From: Microplitis mediator
Lineage: Eukaryota; Arthropoda; Insecta; Hymenoptera; Braconidae
DNA length: 64,000 bases
Assembly: GCF_029852145.1 (NCBI RefSeq)
Contig: NC_079969.1
Span: 21,196,459 to 21,260,458 of the forward strand
Reading direction: 5' to 3'
Shown here: positions 41,401-50,846 of the stretch, piece by piece
Layout of the letters: each line of letters begins with the position of its first letter
Numbering within the stretch: position 1 is the stretch's first letter
The notes under the pieces: model-generated
What the model was told of the DNA's origin: nothing
Database searches by the model: none
The model's input: the letters and a program-made list of their open reading frames with translations, nothing else
Position numbers and translations under genes: made by a program

Positions 41401-44329
41401 CACACATATTTTTAAGTTAATACTTAAATTTTAATAATTTATTTAAACTATTGTGATTCAAACTTTATGTCATAAATTTTTAGTGGTGCTTACTATCATT
41501 AAAACTTCTAACGGTTCAATAATAAATTTATTACGAGAAATCTACTTCCATTTCGGCTGCCGAATGACCTTCTTGAATTTTTTTAGATTTTTCGTTAAAT
41601 TGTAGAATTTATGTATTGCGGAAATTGTTAAATAAATAAATGAATAAATACATAAAAATTTACTTTTAACTAATATAATTATATAACTTACGAAATAGTT
41701 TCAGTAGCGATTTCATGGCCATCGTGAGCTAAACTTTGTACCATATTATAATTACAATATTCGTGAGAAATAAAAAATGTTCCTTTTAGCGGACAATTGT
41801 TAGGATTTAAACGATCACTGTTGAATATTTTTTGATAGTGATCAAAATTATTATGATTTATCGCACCATCAAAGGTCATAAGTATCATTTGTGGTGTCTG
41901 TAAAATTGTAGGTAATATTAAGATACATAATAATTTAAAAAATAATAATTTAGATGTTTTAAATACTGACATCTTCAGGTGCAAGTCCTCCAGGAATTAG
42001 TGTTCCATCGCGAGAACAAAAACAGTAAGGAAGTTGACAATTGGCTGTATCACATCGTTCTGCTAAGTCAGTTGGTGTTTCAGTAACTGGTGCAGGTGCT
42101 AAATTAATTATAAATAATGATAAATTTATAATAATAATAATAATTACAATGTACTGATTGTCCATACAAGGTGGCGGTATTTTTTAAATAAAATATCGCG
42201 TTCTGTATCAAGTACGTCAGTACGATGATTAATTTCCCGTGTGTCAAAATGCTTACTAGTAGGAATCGGTCCACATCTTGCTTCATTTTTAAATGTGCAA
42301 AATTTACTTATGTCATCAAAATGTAATCCTGACGGGCATCTATTTAAATACGGGTATCCATCTACACACTTTTTTTAAAATTTTGTCATAAATATAAATA
42401 TTTAAATATATATATCTATAATATATAAAAAAAAAAAAAGAAAAAAAACTTACTTGGTAAAATCGTCTGCATGTTGCAGGATCAGCAAAGTTACCATTAC
42501 CCTGTCCTTCTGGACATGTAAACTCTTCATCTTTTTTTTCGTCTTCTTTTTTAGTTTTTTGACAATTAACTGAAATGAGTAATTACATACAATATAATAT
42601 TGAAATTTAAAGTAATTAAATCATTAAAAATTTCATGAATTTTCAAATTAAAAAATATATTTTTTTAATTTTAAATAAATAAATAATGGAATTTAAAAAA
42701 AAACGTGCATTGATTTTTCAATTATAAACATCCATTTTTTTAATTTTTATTTTACTTATACTTTATTTATTTATTCCAAAATAAAAAAAATTTCCAATTG
42801 TCAAATAGATTCACGCTCATTATTTTTAATGAAAAAATATTTAATTGATATTTAAATTATTTAAAAAATTAATAGGTAATGTTTGTCTATCAGAAAATGG
42901 AGAGAGAAAATCTCAATACATCAGAGATTTGAGAAAGTACTGTTATTTTAAACATTCTAATATTCGTGTTGACTCAAGATAATTGATGTCTCTTCCAATA
43001 CTAATAATACTCCATTACAACACTTCCTTAATTCTTCATCTGAAGATATTTACTAATTTATGCCATTTGTTAAATATTTAATATTATTAATTTTAAAAAA
43101 ATGTACTTTTATTTTTTTCATTAAATAGGTAGAATTATGAATACAATGAAGATAAGAATATACTTAGAAACTATGACAACTATTCTTATAGTTAAGCAGG
43201 ATATAATGCAATTCTTTTGTTAATGTAATGGTATTGACTGATGAATATTATTAAATAATAATTTCTCGTTTATTTTTTAACATAGACTTTGTTTTTTTTT
43301 TTATATTTCATAGGAATATTATATAATCATACACAGAAAAAAAGGATTTCTTGACGTAACAAATTTTTACTTGCCCTAAAAAATTTTTTGCGCCAAGAAA
43401 TCCTTTTTTCTGTGTATAAAAAAAGTATGATATTATTAAAACACTTTACTTTATACAGACGAATTTTGAGTCAAGAAAGAAAGGTTTTAAAACATTGTAA
43501 CTACATTTTACCCTACTTCCGAAAAAGTTCAAAAACCTCTAATTCGCAATTTTTTATGAACGTTTTTTTATTTTTATGTAGCTATAAGTTTCTAATCGGA
43601 ACTTTTTCGGAACGAGGGTAAAATATAGTAAAAATACGTTTTAAAAACATTCTTTTTTGACTCAAATTTCGCTCATATAAAATCCTAAATACTTTTTTTT
43701 TACTATCAAAATTACAAAAGTTCAAAAAAAGTTTCAATCAAAATTCTAATCTGTCTCAATTTTAGAAGTTCCACATGTCGAACTTTCTTGAAATTTTTTT
43801 GGAACGAATTTTTTTTTATTAAATAATATTTATAAAATTAAACCGGGCAATCAACTTATTAATTATTTTGTTATTTTATTTGAATCAATTTTATTTTTAG
43901 AAATTACATTTATATAAAATTCGGGAAACTTTACAAAAATTGAAAAAAATTCATGAAGTTTTAAAAAAATGAATTAGAAAAATTTTGTGATTTATATAAT
44001 ATAATTTCTTCATAATTTATAAATATAGTTGAGCAACATTTAATTGTAATTCATGATACAGGTTTTAATAATTCCAGTGAATGTTACCGTGAAGAAATAA
44101 AAAAATGAAGAAAAAAAAAAGGTATGAAATATACAGACTATGCGTCAGTCTAACACAGTTTTTAAAATTTAATATTTTATTTAAATTTAAAACTAATCTA
44201 TTGTTTCATTACTTTTTAAAATTAAATTTTTTATTATCTTATAAATAAAAATACAAAATATAACAAAAATAAATTTTTACCTGCAATCACTGCGAAAACA
44301 GTTAATATAAACACAATTTGAAATTTCAT
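38488..44329 (-). CDS. Cda4: Chitin deacetylase, CDA4 type (group III)
   Basis: Eight exons in transcription order: 44329-44281, 42569-42454, 42368-42257, 42098-41971, 41897-41692, 40177-39635, 39542-39351, 38590-38488. All are in phase and give 482 residues. It is a secreted enzyme family that removes acetyl groups from chitin in cuticle or gut lining. The signal peptide is MKFQIVFILTVFAVIA. One peritrophin-type chitin-binding domain follows (about 34-95, six Cys, phrase RRFYQCVDGYPYLNRCPSG), then a short linker without an LDLa domain, then the deacetylase domain from 136: TFDGAIN (143-149), GHEIATET (195-202), RAPYLKPG (243-250), YDSS (265-268) and VWEIPLN (304-310). CBM14 plus deacetylase without LDLa is the CDA4 layout. 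Motif 1 reads TFDG rather than TFDD and motif 2 has one His, as I recall for CDA4 proteins, so metal binding may be weak. Introns carry several MITEs. The 1.7-kb first intron precedes all domain exons. Confidence 0.95.
38658..39333. mobile_element. TIR element with internal ~65-bp tandem units (CDA intron 7)
   Basis: Ends CTGATTAAAAACTCC and GAAGTTTTTAATCAGGG. The inside is built from repeated variants of TTTTCAATCAGATTTTAGCGG and TTTTCGATTGAATCTGATAG. An internal copy of the end (GGAGTTTTTGATCAGGG near 39036-39052) suggests two elements fused. It fills almost all of the intron, ending 18 bp from the exon 7 donor. Confidence 0.65.
40515..40885. mobile_element. TIR element in CDA intron 5
   Basis: GGTCGTAAAAAATTAAATTT near 40520 is inverted as AATTCAATTTTTAACGACCA near 40855. 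The interior is AT-rich without a gene. The rest of this intron (40178-40514, 40886-41691) has nothing else recognisable. Confidence 0.5.
42640..42820. mobile_element. Decayed MITE, TGAGTGTGAATGTAGC family (CDA intron 1)
   Basis: The right end (CCAATTGTCAAATAGATTCACGCTCA) and the centre (AAACGTGCATTGATTTTTCA) match the diverged subtype; the left end is degraded. Confidence 0.5.
43331..43418. mobile_element. 88-bp MITE, ACACAGAAA family (CDA intron 1)
   Basis: Perfect-looking hairpin: ACACAGAAAAAAAGGATTTC at the left, GAAATCCTTTTTTCTGTGT at the right. A compact relative of 32712-32867. Confidence 0.8.
43430..43700. mobile_element. Foldback element (CDA intron 1)
   Basis: TTTTGAGTCAAGAAAGAAAG near 43463 pairs with CTTTTTTGACTCAAATTT near 43650, and ATTTTACCCTACTTCCGAAA pairs with TTCGGAACGAGGGTAAAAT. 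No gene. Confidence 0.55.
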
Positions 44330-44842
44330 TATTTTATTTCATGCAATATATTTTTAATTTATATTTTGAAAAAGAAAAAAACTACTTTATAAATTAACGA
44401 TTGAAAATAATAATTTTTTTGTACGCAAGATGTTTGATGTACAAATAGACAAGATCACAACGAGGTATCATTTGTTTGTATCTTTATCACAATTTTGAGT
44501 TACATTGAGTTTAATATAAATATATTATTATTTATATAAAAATTAGTAATAGGAAATACAATAACTTGCACTTGGTATACCAGACACAACTCAACTTGTA
44601 CTGCGTTCTGATGAACTACTAATGAAAGGTTTTACTGAATGGTCGAGCACTTTCTATCCAACCAACATCACCGAGGACGCTCGGTGAGAAAAGTGGATTT
44701 TATTTGTCGACATGCGATTAAGTCAGTAATATTATCATTCTTGATTCTCTTCGTTTTCACTTATTTTTTTAGATTTATTTATATGTTTAATACTTATTCT
44801 ATAAATATAAATATGTCTTCAATTAATCTTCAATTAATATAT
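44330..44842 (-). promoter_or_regulatory. Upstream region of the CDA gene
   Basis: It should contain the 5' UTR and promoter. No certain TATA or initiator can be fixed. The 91-codon frame at 44639 on the other strand has no protein features. Confidence 0.35.
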
Positions 44843-45749
44843 TGGACTGATTCAAAAAAATCGACTATTTTTTTTTTTTTTTTTAAATTGTATGGAAAAT
44901 ATTCTTCGAGATGACGAAAAAAATATACTGTTAAAGTTTGAGCTCTTAATATTAACAACCGCGTCATCGCAATATTTGATTTCCTATTTAAATAACATGG
45001 GAAATTTTTTTGTTTAAGTTTAGAATTTTATCATTCATCAGTGTATCGGAAAAATCAATAGATGTTTTTGTTGAAAATTGAACGCTCTTCTAAAAAGATC
45101 TCTTATTATTTTTTGATAAATTTCATTTCCTACAACTTATTTTGTTAAAAGTTTTCAAAATTCCTGAAAGCTCTTACGTTATTTGCATTTAAATGTCAAT
45201 TTGTTCCAAGAAATGATATTCTCGCAGATTTTAATTACTTACTTTTGAATGAAAATAACTAGAGAAGTTTCAAAAATTTCGGAAACTTTGTACGTACATC
45301 GTACGTACACATGTAATTAGTGGGAAATAAAACGATCTACAAAAAAAGTCCAGTAAAGTTTTGTGATAAGTCTGATAGTTTCGCCGGAAAAGTCCAAATA
45401 ATACTAAAATTTACTATGAATTCAACTTTGACTTTGAATAACTTTTTAAAAATTAAATTTATCGAAAAATAATAAGGGACCTTTTTTGTAGAGCGTTCAA
45501 TTTTCAACAAAAATATATATTGATTTTTCTGATACACTGATTCGCTGATGAGTGATGAAATTCCAAATTTAAAAAAAATTTTCCCATGTTATTTAAATAG
45601 GAAATCAAAAATTGCGATGACGCGGTTGTTAACATTAATATTAAGAGCTCAAACTTTAACAGTATTTTTTTTCTCGTCATCTCGAACAATATTTTCCATA
45701 TGATTTTTGGAAAAAAAAAAAATAGTCGATTTTTTTAACCAAGCTTCAT
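44843..45749. mobile_element. 0.9-kb foldback element, third member of the 8111-9128 family
   Basis: The arms pair from TTCAAAAAAATCGACTATTT at the left to AATAGTCGATTTTTTTAACC at the right. Shared family words: GAGCTCTTAATATTAA, TTAAATAACATGGGAAA, CTCTACAAAAAAGGTC. The arms are more diverged than in 8111-9128. Confidence 0.8.
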
Positions 45750-46479
45750 ATATAAATATTTATAAATATCTTATTTATAATTCTAACTACAAATGATATA
45801 AATTACAATTAAATTTATTTTCATTTCCTAGATGAAAATTTATTACAATTCTGGTATATCTTAAAGTTATTTGTTTATTATTAATTATTATAATAAATAA
45901 TTTTTTTCATGACATTTAATTTAAACTGTGAATATTAAATGCCTATTGATTTAAATTTAGGTGATGGTAATGTGTTAAATCGTGAGTGGTGAAAGTCAGA
46001 AAGCTTAGAACATATCTTAATGCATACTGTTTTCGTCGATTACAATCATGAACGTTGAACTTGAAATTTCTCAGCACTTGTATGTCGTGTTAAAATGAAA
46101 TATATATCTTCTTGTGGTGTGTCTTAGCTATGTCATATAAAATGTGAAGGAGAAACCAGTCGGTTGGGCAGACAGACCCACATTCTCACGCGAAAGCAAA
46201 CGTGTTTTTTAAATATATTATATATCCATATAGTATAGTAGCATGGGTTCGGTAGTTCCATCAGGTTTCTCTTATTTTAACCGGACATTGATGACACAAA
46301 TACTGATCAACAGCCATCGAGTTTTTATTCAATCGATTTATCGATTATAATCTTCTAACAACAAATAAGACTTAGTAAAAATAGTTGAGACAAATAATTA
46401 TTATGGAATTTATATTACTGTCAATATTATTTATATATAAATATATATATTATATATACTTATACTACATGTTGGAATT
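45750..46479. other. Spacer between CDA and CCDC134, 3' flank of CCDC134
   Basis: TATATA-rich near the CCDC134 stop. The stretch 46090-46210 is less AT-rich and unique (GAAACCAGTCGGTTGGGCAG) but has no open frame of note. Confidence 0.4.
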
Positions 46480-49400
46480 TTATAATTCTACACGAGCAAT
46501 TTGAGGACCGGGTTTATGTTTTTTCATTGTTTTTCTTTGCTTTTCCGAACTCGATCCTTTCACTGATGGCCTTCCCTTCTTATTCTGCACGTAAGGATTT
46601 GAATAATTTGGCATTCGGGTGATTATATTGAGTTCTTGCAATGCGAGCTCCAATATCGCAGTAGTCGACTGATCCAAAAGATACCGGTTTTTATTGATGA
46701 ATATTAATGACCACTTCAGTGAATCAAACCAGATTTTTTGCTTCTTCAATATTCGGTGAGTTATCTCTGGTATTTGCAGAACTATATCGCTAAATAATGC
46801 TGTGTTTTCTGAGAGAGCAAATAAAGCTGAAATTAAAAAAAAAAGTATTTTAAATAAAAAAATGTTGGAAAATCCAAAAATCCACACCTCAATCACTCAT
46901 GATAATTATTTATATTTTATTTTTTAAATATAACTTTGATTATATTATTATTTTAATCATTTTTTTACGATGTTAATTATTATTTAACTTTTAACTTATT
47001 AATTTTATTTTTTGTTTCATTTTTATAGTTTTTTCTTTCAGTTTGATGTTTATTATTTGAAATTTTTTTTAAATATTCCGCCTTTTTTTCAGAGATGTCG
47101 CTTTTTATTTTTTCGATCCCACTATTACACAAGTGCTGCTGCCAGTAGTTGGTGGAGGAAAAAAAAAGAAAAAATAATAATAATAATAATAAATGGCAGC
47201 TAAATTTTTAATGAATTACCGTCTGTAAGTTTTTTATTAATTAAAATTAAACAAAAAGAATTTAGATAGTGATTTTCAATAAGGTCCTAGCAACAAAAGA
47301 CACAAAGCTAATAAAAAAAAATTAGGCCAGTTTATTATATTTTTCGAAAGTTATCGTGTTTCCAAAGATTCATGCGTAACAACTGGCAGCACTGGTTTTT
47401 TGAATTAAAATACTTCATTTTAAATCAATGGAATAATTAATCGACTCAACACCGGGTCGAAATTTTTCTTTAATAAATTATCTTTGTACTAGCATATAAT
47501 TCAACCCATTTTAGAGTAATCAAAAAAGTGTAGAGATGATTTAACGTTAGTGAATTAGTCGAAAAAATAATTTCAATCGTAAGGCACACAGCGATTCCGG
47601 GAGTTTCCGTGGCACCGCCAAATCACTGCAAGTTCTTGTAGAACTTAACAAAATAAGACTTTTTTAAAGAATACAATTTTTTTAAATCTCGTTTAATTCT
47701 CGAGAAAAATGATATTTTTTCGAAAAATTAAAAAATTTCATAGACTTTAACATCTTCAATTTTTTTTTGAAATTTTTTGCGGAAAGTACATTTAAAGAGG
47801 AAAATTTACAAAAAAAAAATGTCTGAATTAGTCCATTTTTTAAGAAGTTACTCTGTTTAGAAAATCTCATAGAATCCTATAGATTCTCATACATTCTTTT
47901 AGAGCTTTTATAAGAATGAATGAGTTCTATGAGAAGTGCTATAGTTAAGTCTAGGGCCTTATACATACAGCTATAAGAATCGATCAGATTTTTTACGCAG
48001 GGTATTGCTGTTTGAAAAAAAGTCTTATTTCTTCGAGTTCTACAAGAATTCGCGGTCATTTAGCAATGCCACAGAAACCGTATTACCCGCGTTCGTGCTT
48101 GAGGTGTGCAAAAGTATTTATTTTAAAAAATATACAAGATTTTTTTATATAACTTATACTATTAACTATTTTATGGTGAAACAAGACAGTTGACAAAAAA
48201 ATGACATTTTTTATAGACAAATTTACACGATTGAAAAATAATTTCAAACATATTTTTAAGTTGAAAGAAAGAAAAATTATTAGTTGCAGAAATAAAACAA
48301 ATCATTTTGTAAACTTTTTTAAATTTAATTCCATATGAAATTGAGTTATGAGGATATAAGATCATAAATAAAAAAATCCTAGTTAGCAAATATTTAATCG
48401 TTATATTAAATATGTGCAGACCAGCAATTATTAAACTTATAATTCTATATTCTCTGAACTTAATTTTGTATTTATATAACTGGTCTTGATCTTATTAATT
48501 ATTTAAATTTAATAAAAAGTGAAAATAAATTTATAGTTTTGAATAAAAAAGTAATTAATAAATTTATAATTTACTTACCATCCGTTTTATTTGCGTCTGA
48601 AAAAAAGTCATTGTCTAATTCATCTTGAAAGTCTTCGAAAATTTTTCGTTTTTCTGTAATAATTTTTACCATTCGATCAATAATAATAGAAATCATTTCG
48701 TACTGTCTTTCATACGTTGGTAAGTTTTTAATATTTTGCAAAGCATGATAATGTTCTCTTCGAAAAGTGATGAATAATGTTTTAACTGATTCATTAATAT
48801 TAAGGAAATTTCAGATATTACTAAAAAATAAAAAAAAATAAAATTATACTCTAAAAGTACATTAACTTTTTAAAAAAAGTTATTAAAAGGACGTAAAATT
48901 CAATTCATTTTCAATCATTATTTAAAAATAAAAAATAAAATGATCATGAATTTTCGGATTATTTTTTCAAAAAATCAATCCGAAAAAAAAAAAAAAAAAA
49001 AAAATAACTAAAATATATACAAGTAGAAAATTAAAAAAATTATAGGTGCAATTTTTTTTTTTTTATAATTTATGGTTTTGAAAAAAATCAAAAAATTATT
49101 AGACGTCGGCTAACTTCAGTAGGGGAGCATGAGGTCGTCCCGGTCACCTAAGAAATAAAACTTCAAAATTTTTCTAGTTATCTTTATCAGATCATAAAAC
49201 GGACATTCTCTTATTCTATGGAATCTAGAGAACCAAAGACGCATACTTAAAAATGAAAGTATAAAAGTAAATAGAAATATTTGATAAATTTATAAATCGT
49301 AAGTTTCACCGGGGTGTTATACCAATTATAAACTCCTTTCTTCTTGTAAAATATATAAAAAAACCTTATGATAATGTCCTTGATTTTTAGATCAAATGTC

Positions 49401-50184
49401 GACCAATTTTTTATTTATTAATTATTATTAATAAGTAATTCATTTTTAGTTAGAGTTCATTAATTACTTCTAATTGAATGAGAGTATAAAATTAAATTAA
49501 ATTCAAAATCTATTATATGAAACTTTTCAAAATTTGGGTGAATTGGGCGACCCGCTGACCGGAACGATCCCATGCTCCTCTATCATAAGTGATGTAGCAT
49601 ATAGCTGACAATTGGCAATTTTTTAAACTTTTTAATAAATAATAAAATGTAAAATTTGGTTACGTAACAAATGATCCAAAGACATATGATCCGCGACAAT
49701 TGATCCTTGCGACGATTGATCCGTCGATAAAATGCGTGTAACATGAAAAATTACGCCCTTTTTTCACTAATTTTGTGTGCGTGTAACATAAAAAATATAC
49801 TCATACACAAATTAGTGAAAAAAGGGCGTAATTTTTCATGTTACACGCATTTTATCGACGGATCAATCGTCGCAAGGATCAATTGTCGCGGATTAATTGT
49901 CGCGGATCAATTGTCCTCGGATCATCGGTCGTGTCACCGTAAAATTTCATTATTTTAATTAATCAATTTAAATAATGAAATTTATAAACTGTTTCATGTC
50001 TGCTACATTCACACTCATCTTCAGTATCATATAAAAAAAGGATACATTGTTGCTCTTTTTCGAATTTCGCGGTCAAATTATTTTCACCGGTGATGGGTGA
50101 ATTTTCAATATGATTCGTTGTCTCTTGCACGCATGCTCTGTCAATATTAAGCCAAAATAACACACCGCAAATGAATAAATTCAT
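46480..50184 (-). CDS. CCDC134: CCDC134-like secreted/ER protein
   Basis: Three exons in transcription order: 50184-50088, 48785-48579 and 46826-46480, all in phase, giving 216 residues (human CCDC134 has 229). In vertebrates CCDC134 is an ER-luminal, partly secreted helical protein. Exon 1 encodes a signal peptide (MNLFICGVLFWLNIDRACVQ). Exon 2 holds the helical segment KTLFITFRREHYHALQNIKN, matching the human FEVKRREQLLALKNL region. Exon 3 carries the best match, LFALSENTALFSDIVLQIPE, against a human VENTAFFGDVVLRFP stretch. The tail is basic and ends GPQIARVEL; human ends in SEL, so a C-terminal xxEL possibly acting in ER retention is kept. Both introns exceed 1.3 kb and are full of repeats. 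A frame reading upstream of exon 3 (to 46896) is intron. Divergent with YIPF6, 662 bp between starts. Confidence 0.88.
47085..48115 (-). repeat. Inverted copy of the 35100-35660 repeat, split by an insertion
   Basis: Sequence from ACACAAGTGCTGCTGCCAGT (47136) to AAGGCACACAGCG (47593), and again GCGTTCGTGCTTGAGGTGTG (48090-48109), is the complement of 35100-35660 in order. The break between them is the element 47594-48083. It lies in CCDC134 intron 2. Confidence 0.75.
47594..48083. mobile_element. TIR element inserted in the inverted repeat copy
   Basis: GAGTTTCCGTGGCA at the left and TGCCACAGAAACCG at the right are inverted. Inner parts also pair (GCAAGTTCTTGTAGAACTTA with GAGTTCTACAAGAATT). 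The uninterrupted copy at 35100-35660 shows the empty site. Confidence 0.65.
48945..49600. mobile_element. Decayed ATGATCCTGAAGTT-family TIR element with nested insert
   Basis: Words TACAAGTAGAAAATTAAAAAA, TATAGGTGCAATTTTTT and GACGTCGGCTAACTTCAGTA match 33550-33756. Its right end is separated by the nested element 49119-49581; TATCATAAGTGATG follows it. Confidence 0.5.
49119..49581. mobile_element. Nested TIR element, GGGGAGCATG ends, TA duplication
   Basis: CAGTAGGGGAGCATGAGGTC at the left and GATCCCATGCTCCTCTATC at the right are inverted and flanked by TA. The inner pair GTCCCGGTCACC/GCTGACCGGAAC also matches. No transposase. Confidence 0.7.
49657..49941. mobile_element. Palindrome with GATCAATTGTCGCGG repeats
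   Basis: A long palindrome (about 49689-49892; arm words GACGATTGATCCGTCGATAA and ATGAAAAATTACGCCCTTTT). Outer ends GGTTACGTAACAAATGATCC and GGATCATCGGTCGTGTCACC are weaker inverted repeats. On the right, GATCAATTGTCGCGG is repeated three times with variation. It splits the MITE whose right arm is 49945-50017. Confidence 0.65.
49945..50017. mobile_element. Single arm of a TGAGTGTGAATGTAGC MITE next to CCDC134 exon 1
   Basis: Ends CATGTCTGCTACATTCACACTCA. It lies 71 bp inside intron 1 from the exon 1 donor. If that donor is skipped, the reading frame runs from exon 1 into this arm and stops at 49963. Confidence 0.65.
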
Positions 50185-50846
50185 TGTAAATACTGTGAAT
50201 ATTAATTTTTTTAAACTATTTTAATATTTAAGAGGTACAAAATATAAATTTGAATGATAATTTGTATTTATATTTTTTATTATTTAATTTAAAAAATATA
50301 AATTTATCTCGTGGCTATACGTTTACCCACATGTTTTTCAACAACGAGCCATATTGTAAACTAGTACCACCTATATTTCCGGTATGTAAACATTATTATC
50401 TGTCAAGAAAAAATTAAGTAAATTACACGTAGCTTAGTGACATGTAATATTAAAAATTTTGTATTTACGGTTTTGTTTTTTACCATAAAAGTATACGTCA
50501 ATAAATATAAAGTACTTGCAATTGCTACAATGACTGAACAAGAATTAATTATTAATTATAATTAATTTTATGTTTATTATTTTACTAACCAACTGCTGTC
50601 ACTTAAATAAATATCAGTTGACATAAATTTAAATAATATATTTTTTTTAAATACTAAAAAAAATTTTTATTAATTTTCAATATTGCCAGTGGTTGTTATT
50701 TTAAAAATAATTAAAAGCTAGAGTTTGAAAATTTTATAAATTTTTACTCTATAATTATATTGGCAATACATTTAATTAGTGATAAATGTTTAAAAAAATA
50801 AGAAAGAAATCTATATAATTTGTTATAAAAAATATTTTTAATAAAA
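50185..50846. promoter_or_regulatory. Intergenic region between divergent CCDC134 and YIPF6
   Basis: 662 bp, AT-rich, with a short GC-richer patch at 50310-50400 (ACGTTTACCCACATG, CACCTATATTTCCGGTATG). It must hold both promoters; no certain motif was fixed. Confidence 0.4.

Noticed and set aside
46827..46896. Upstream methionine start for the last CCDC134 exon
   Set aside because: The stretch before 46827 is a polypyrimidine tract and acceptor. Family similarity starts exactly at the splice site.
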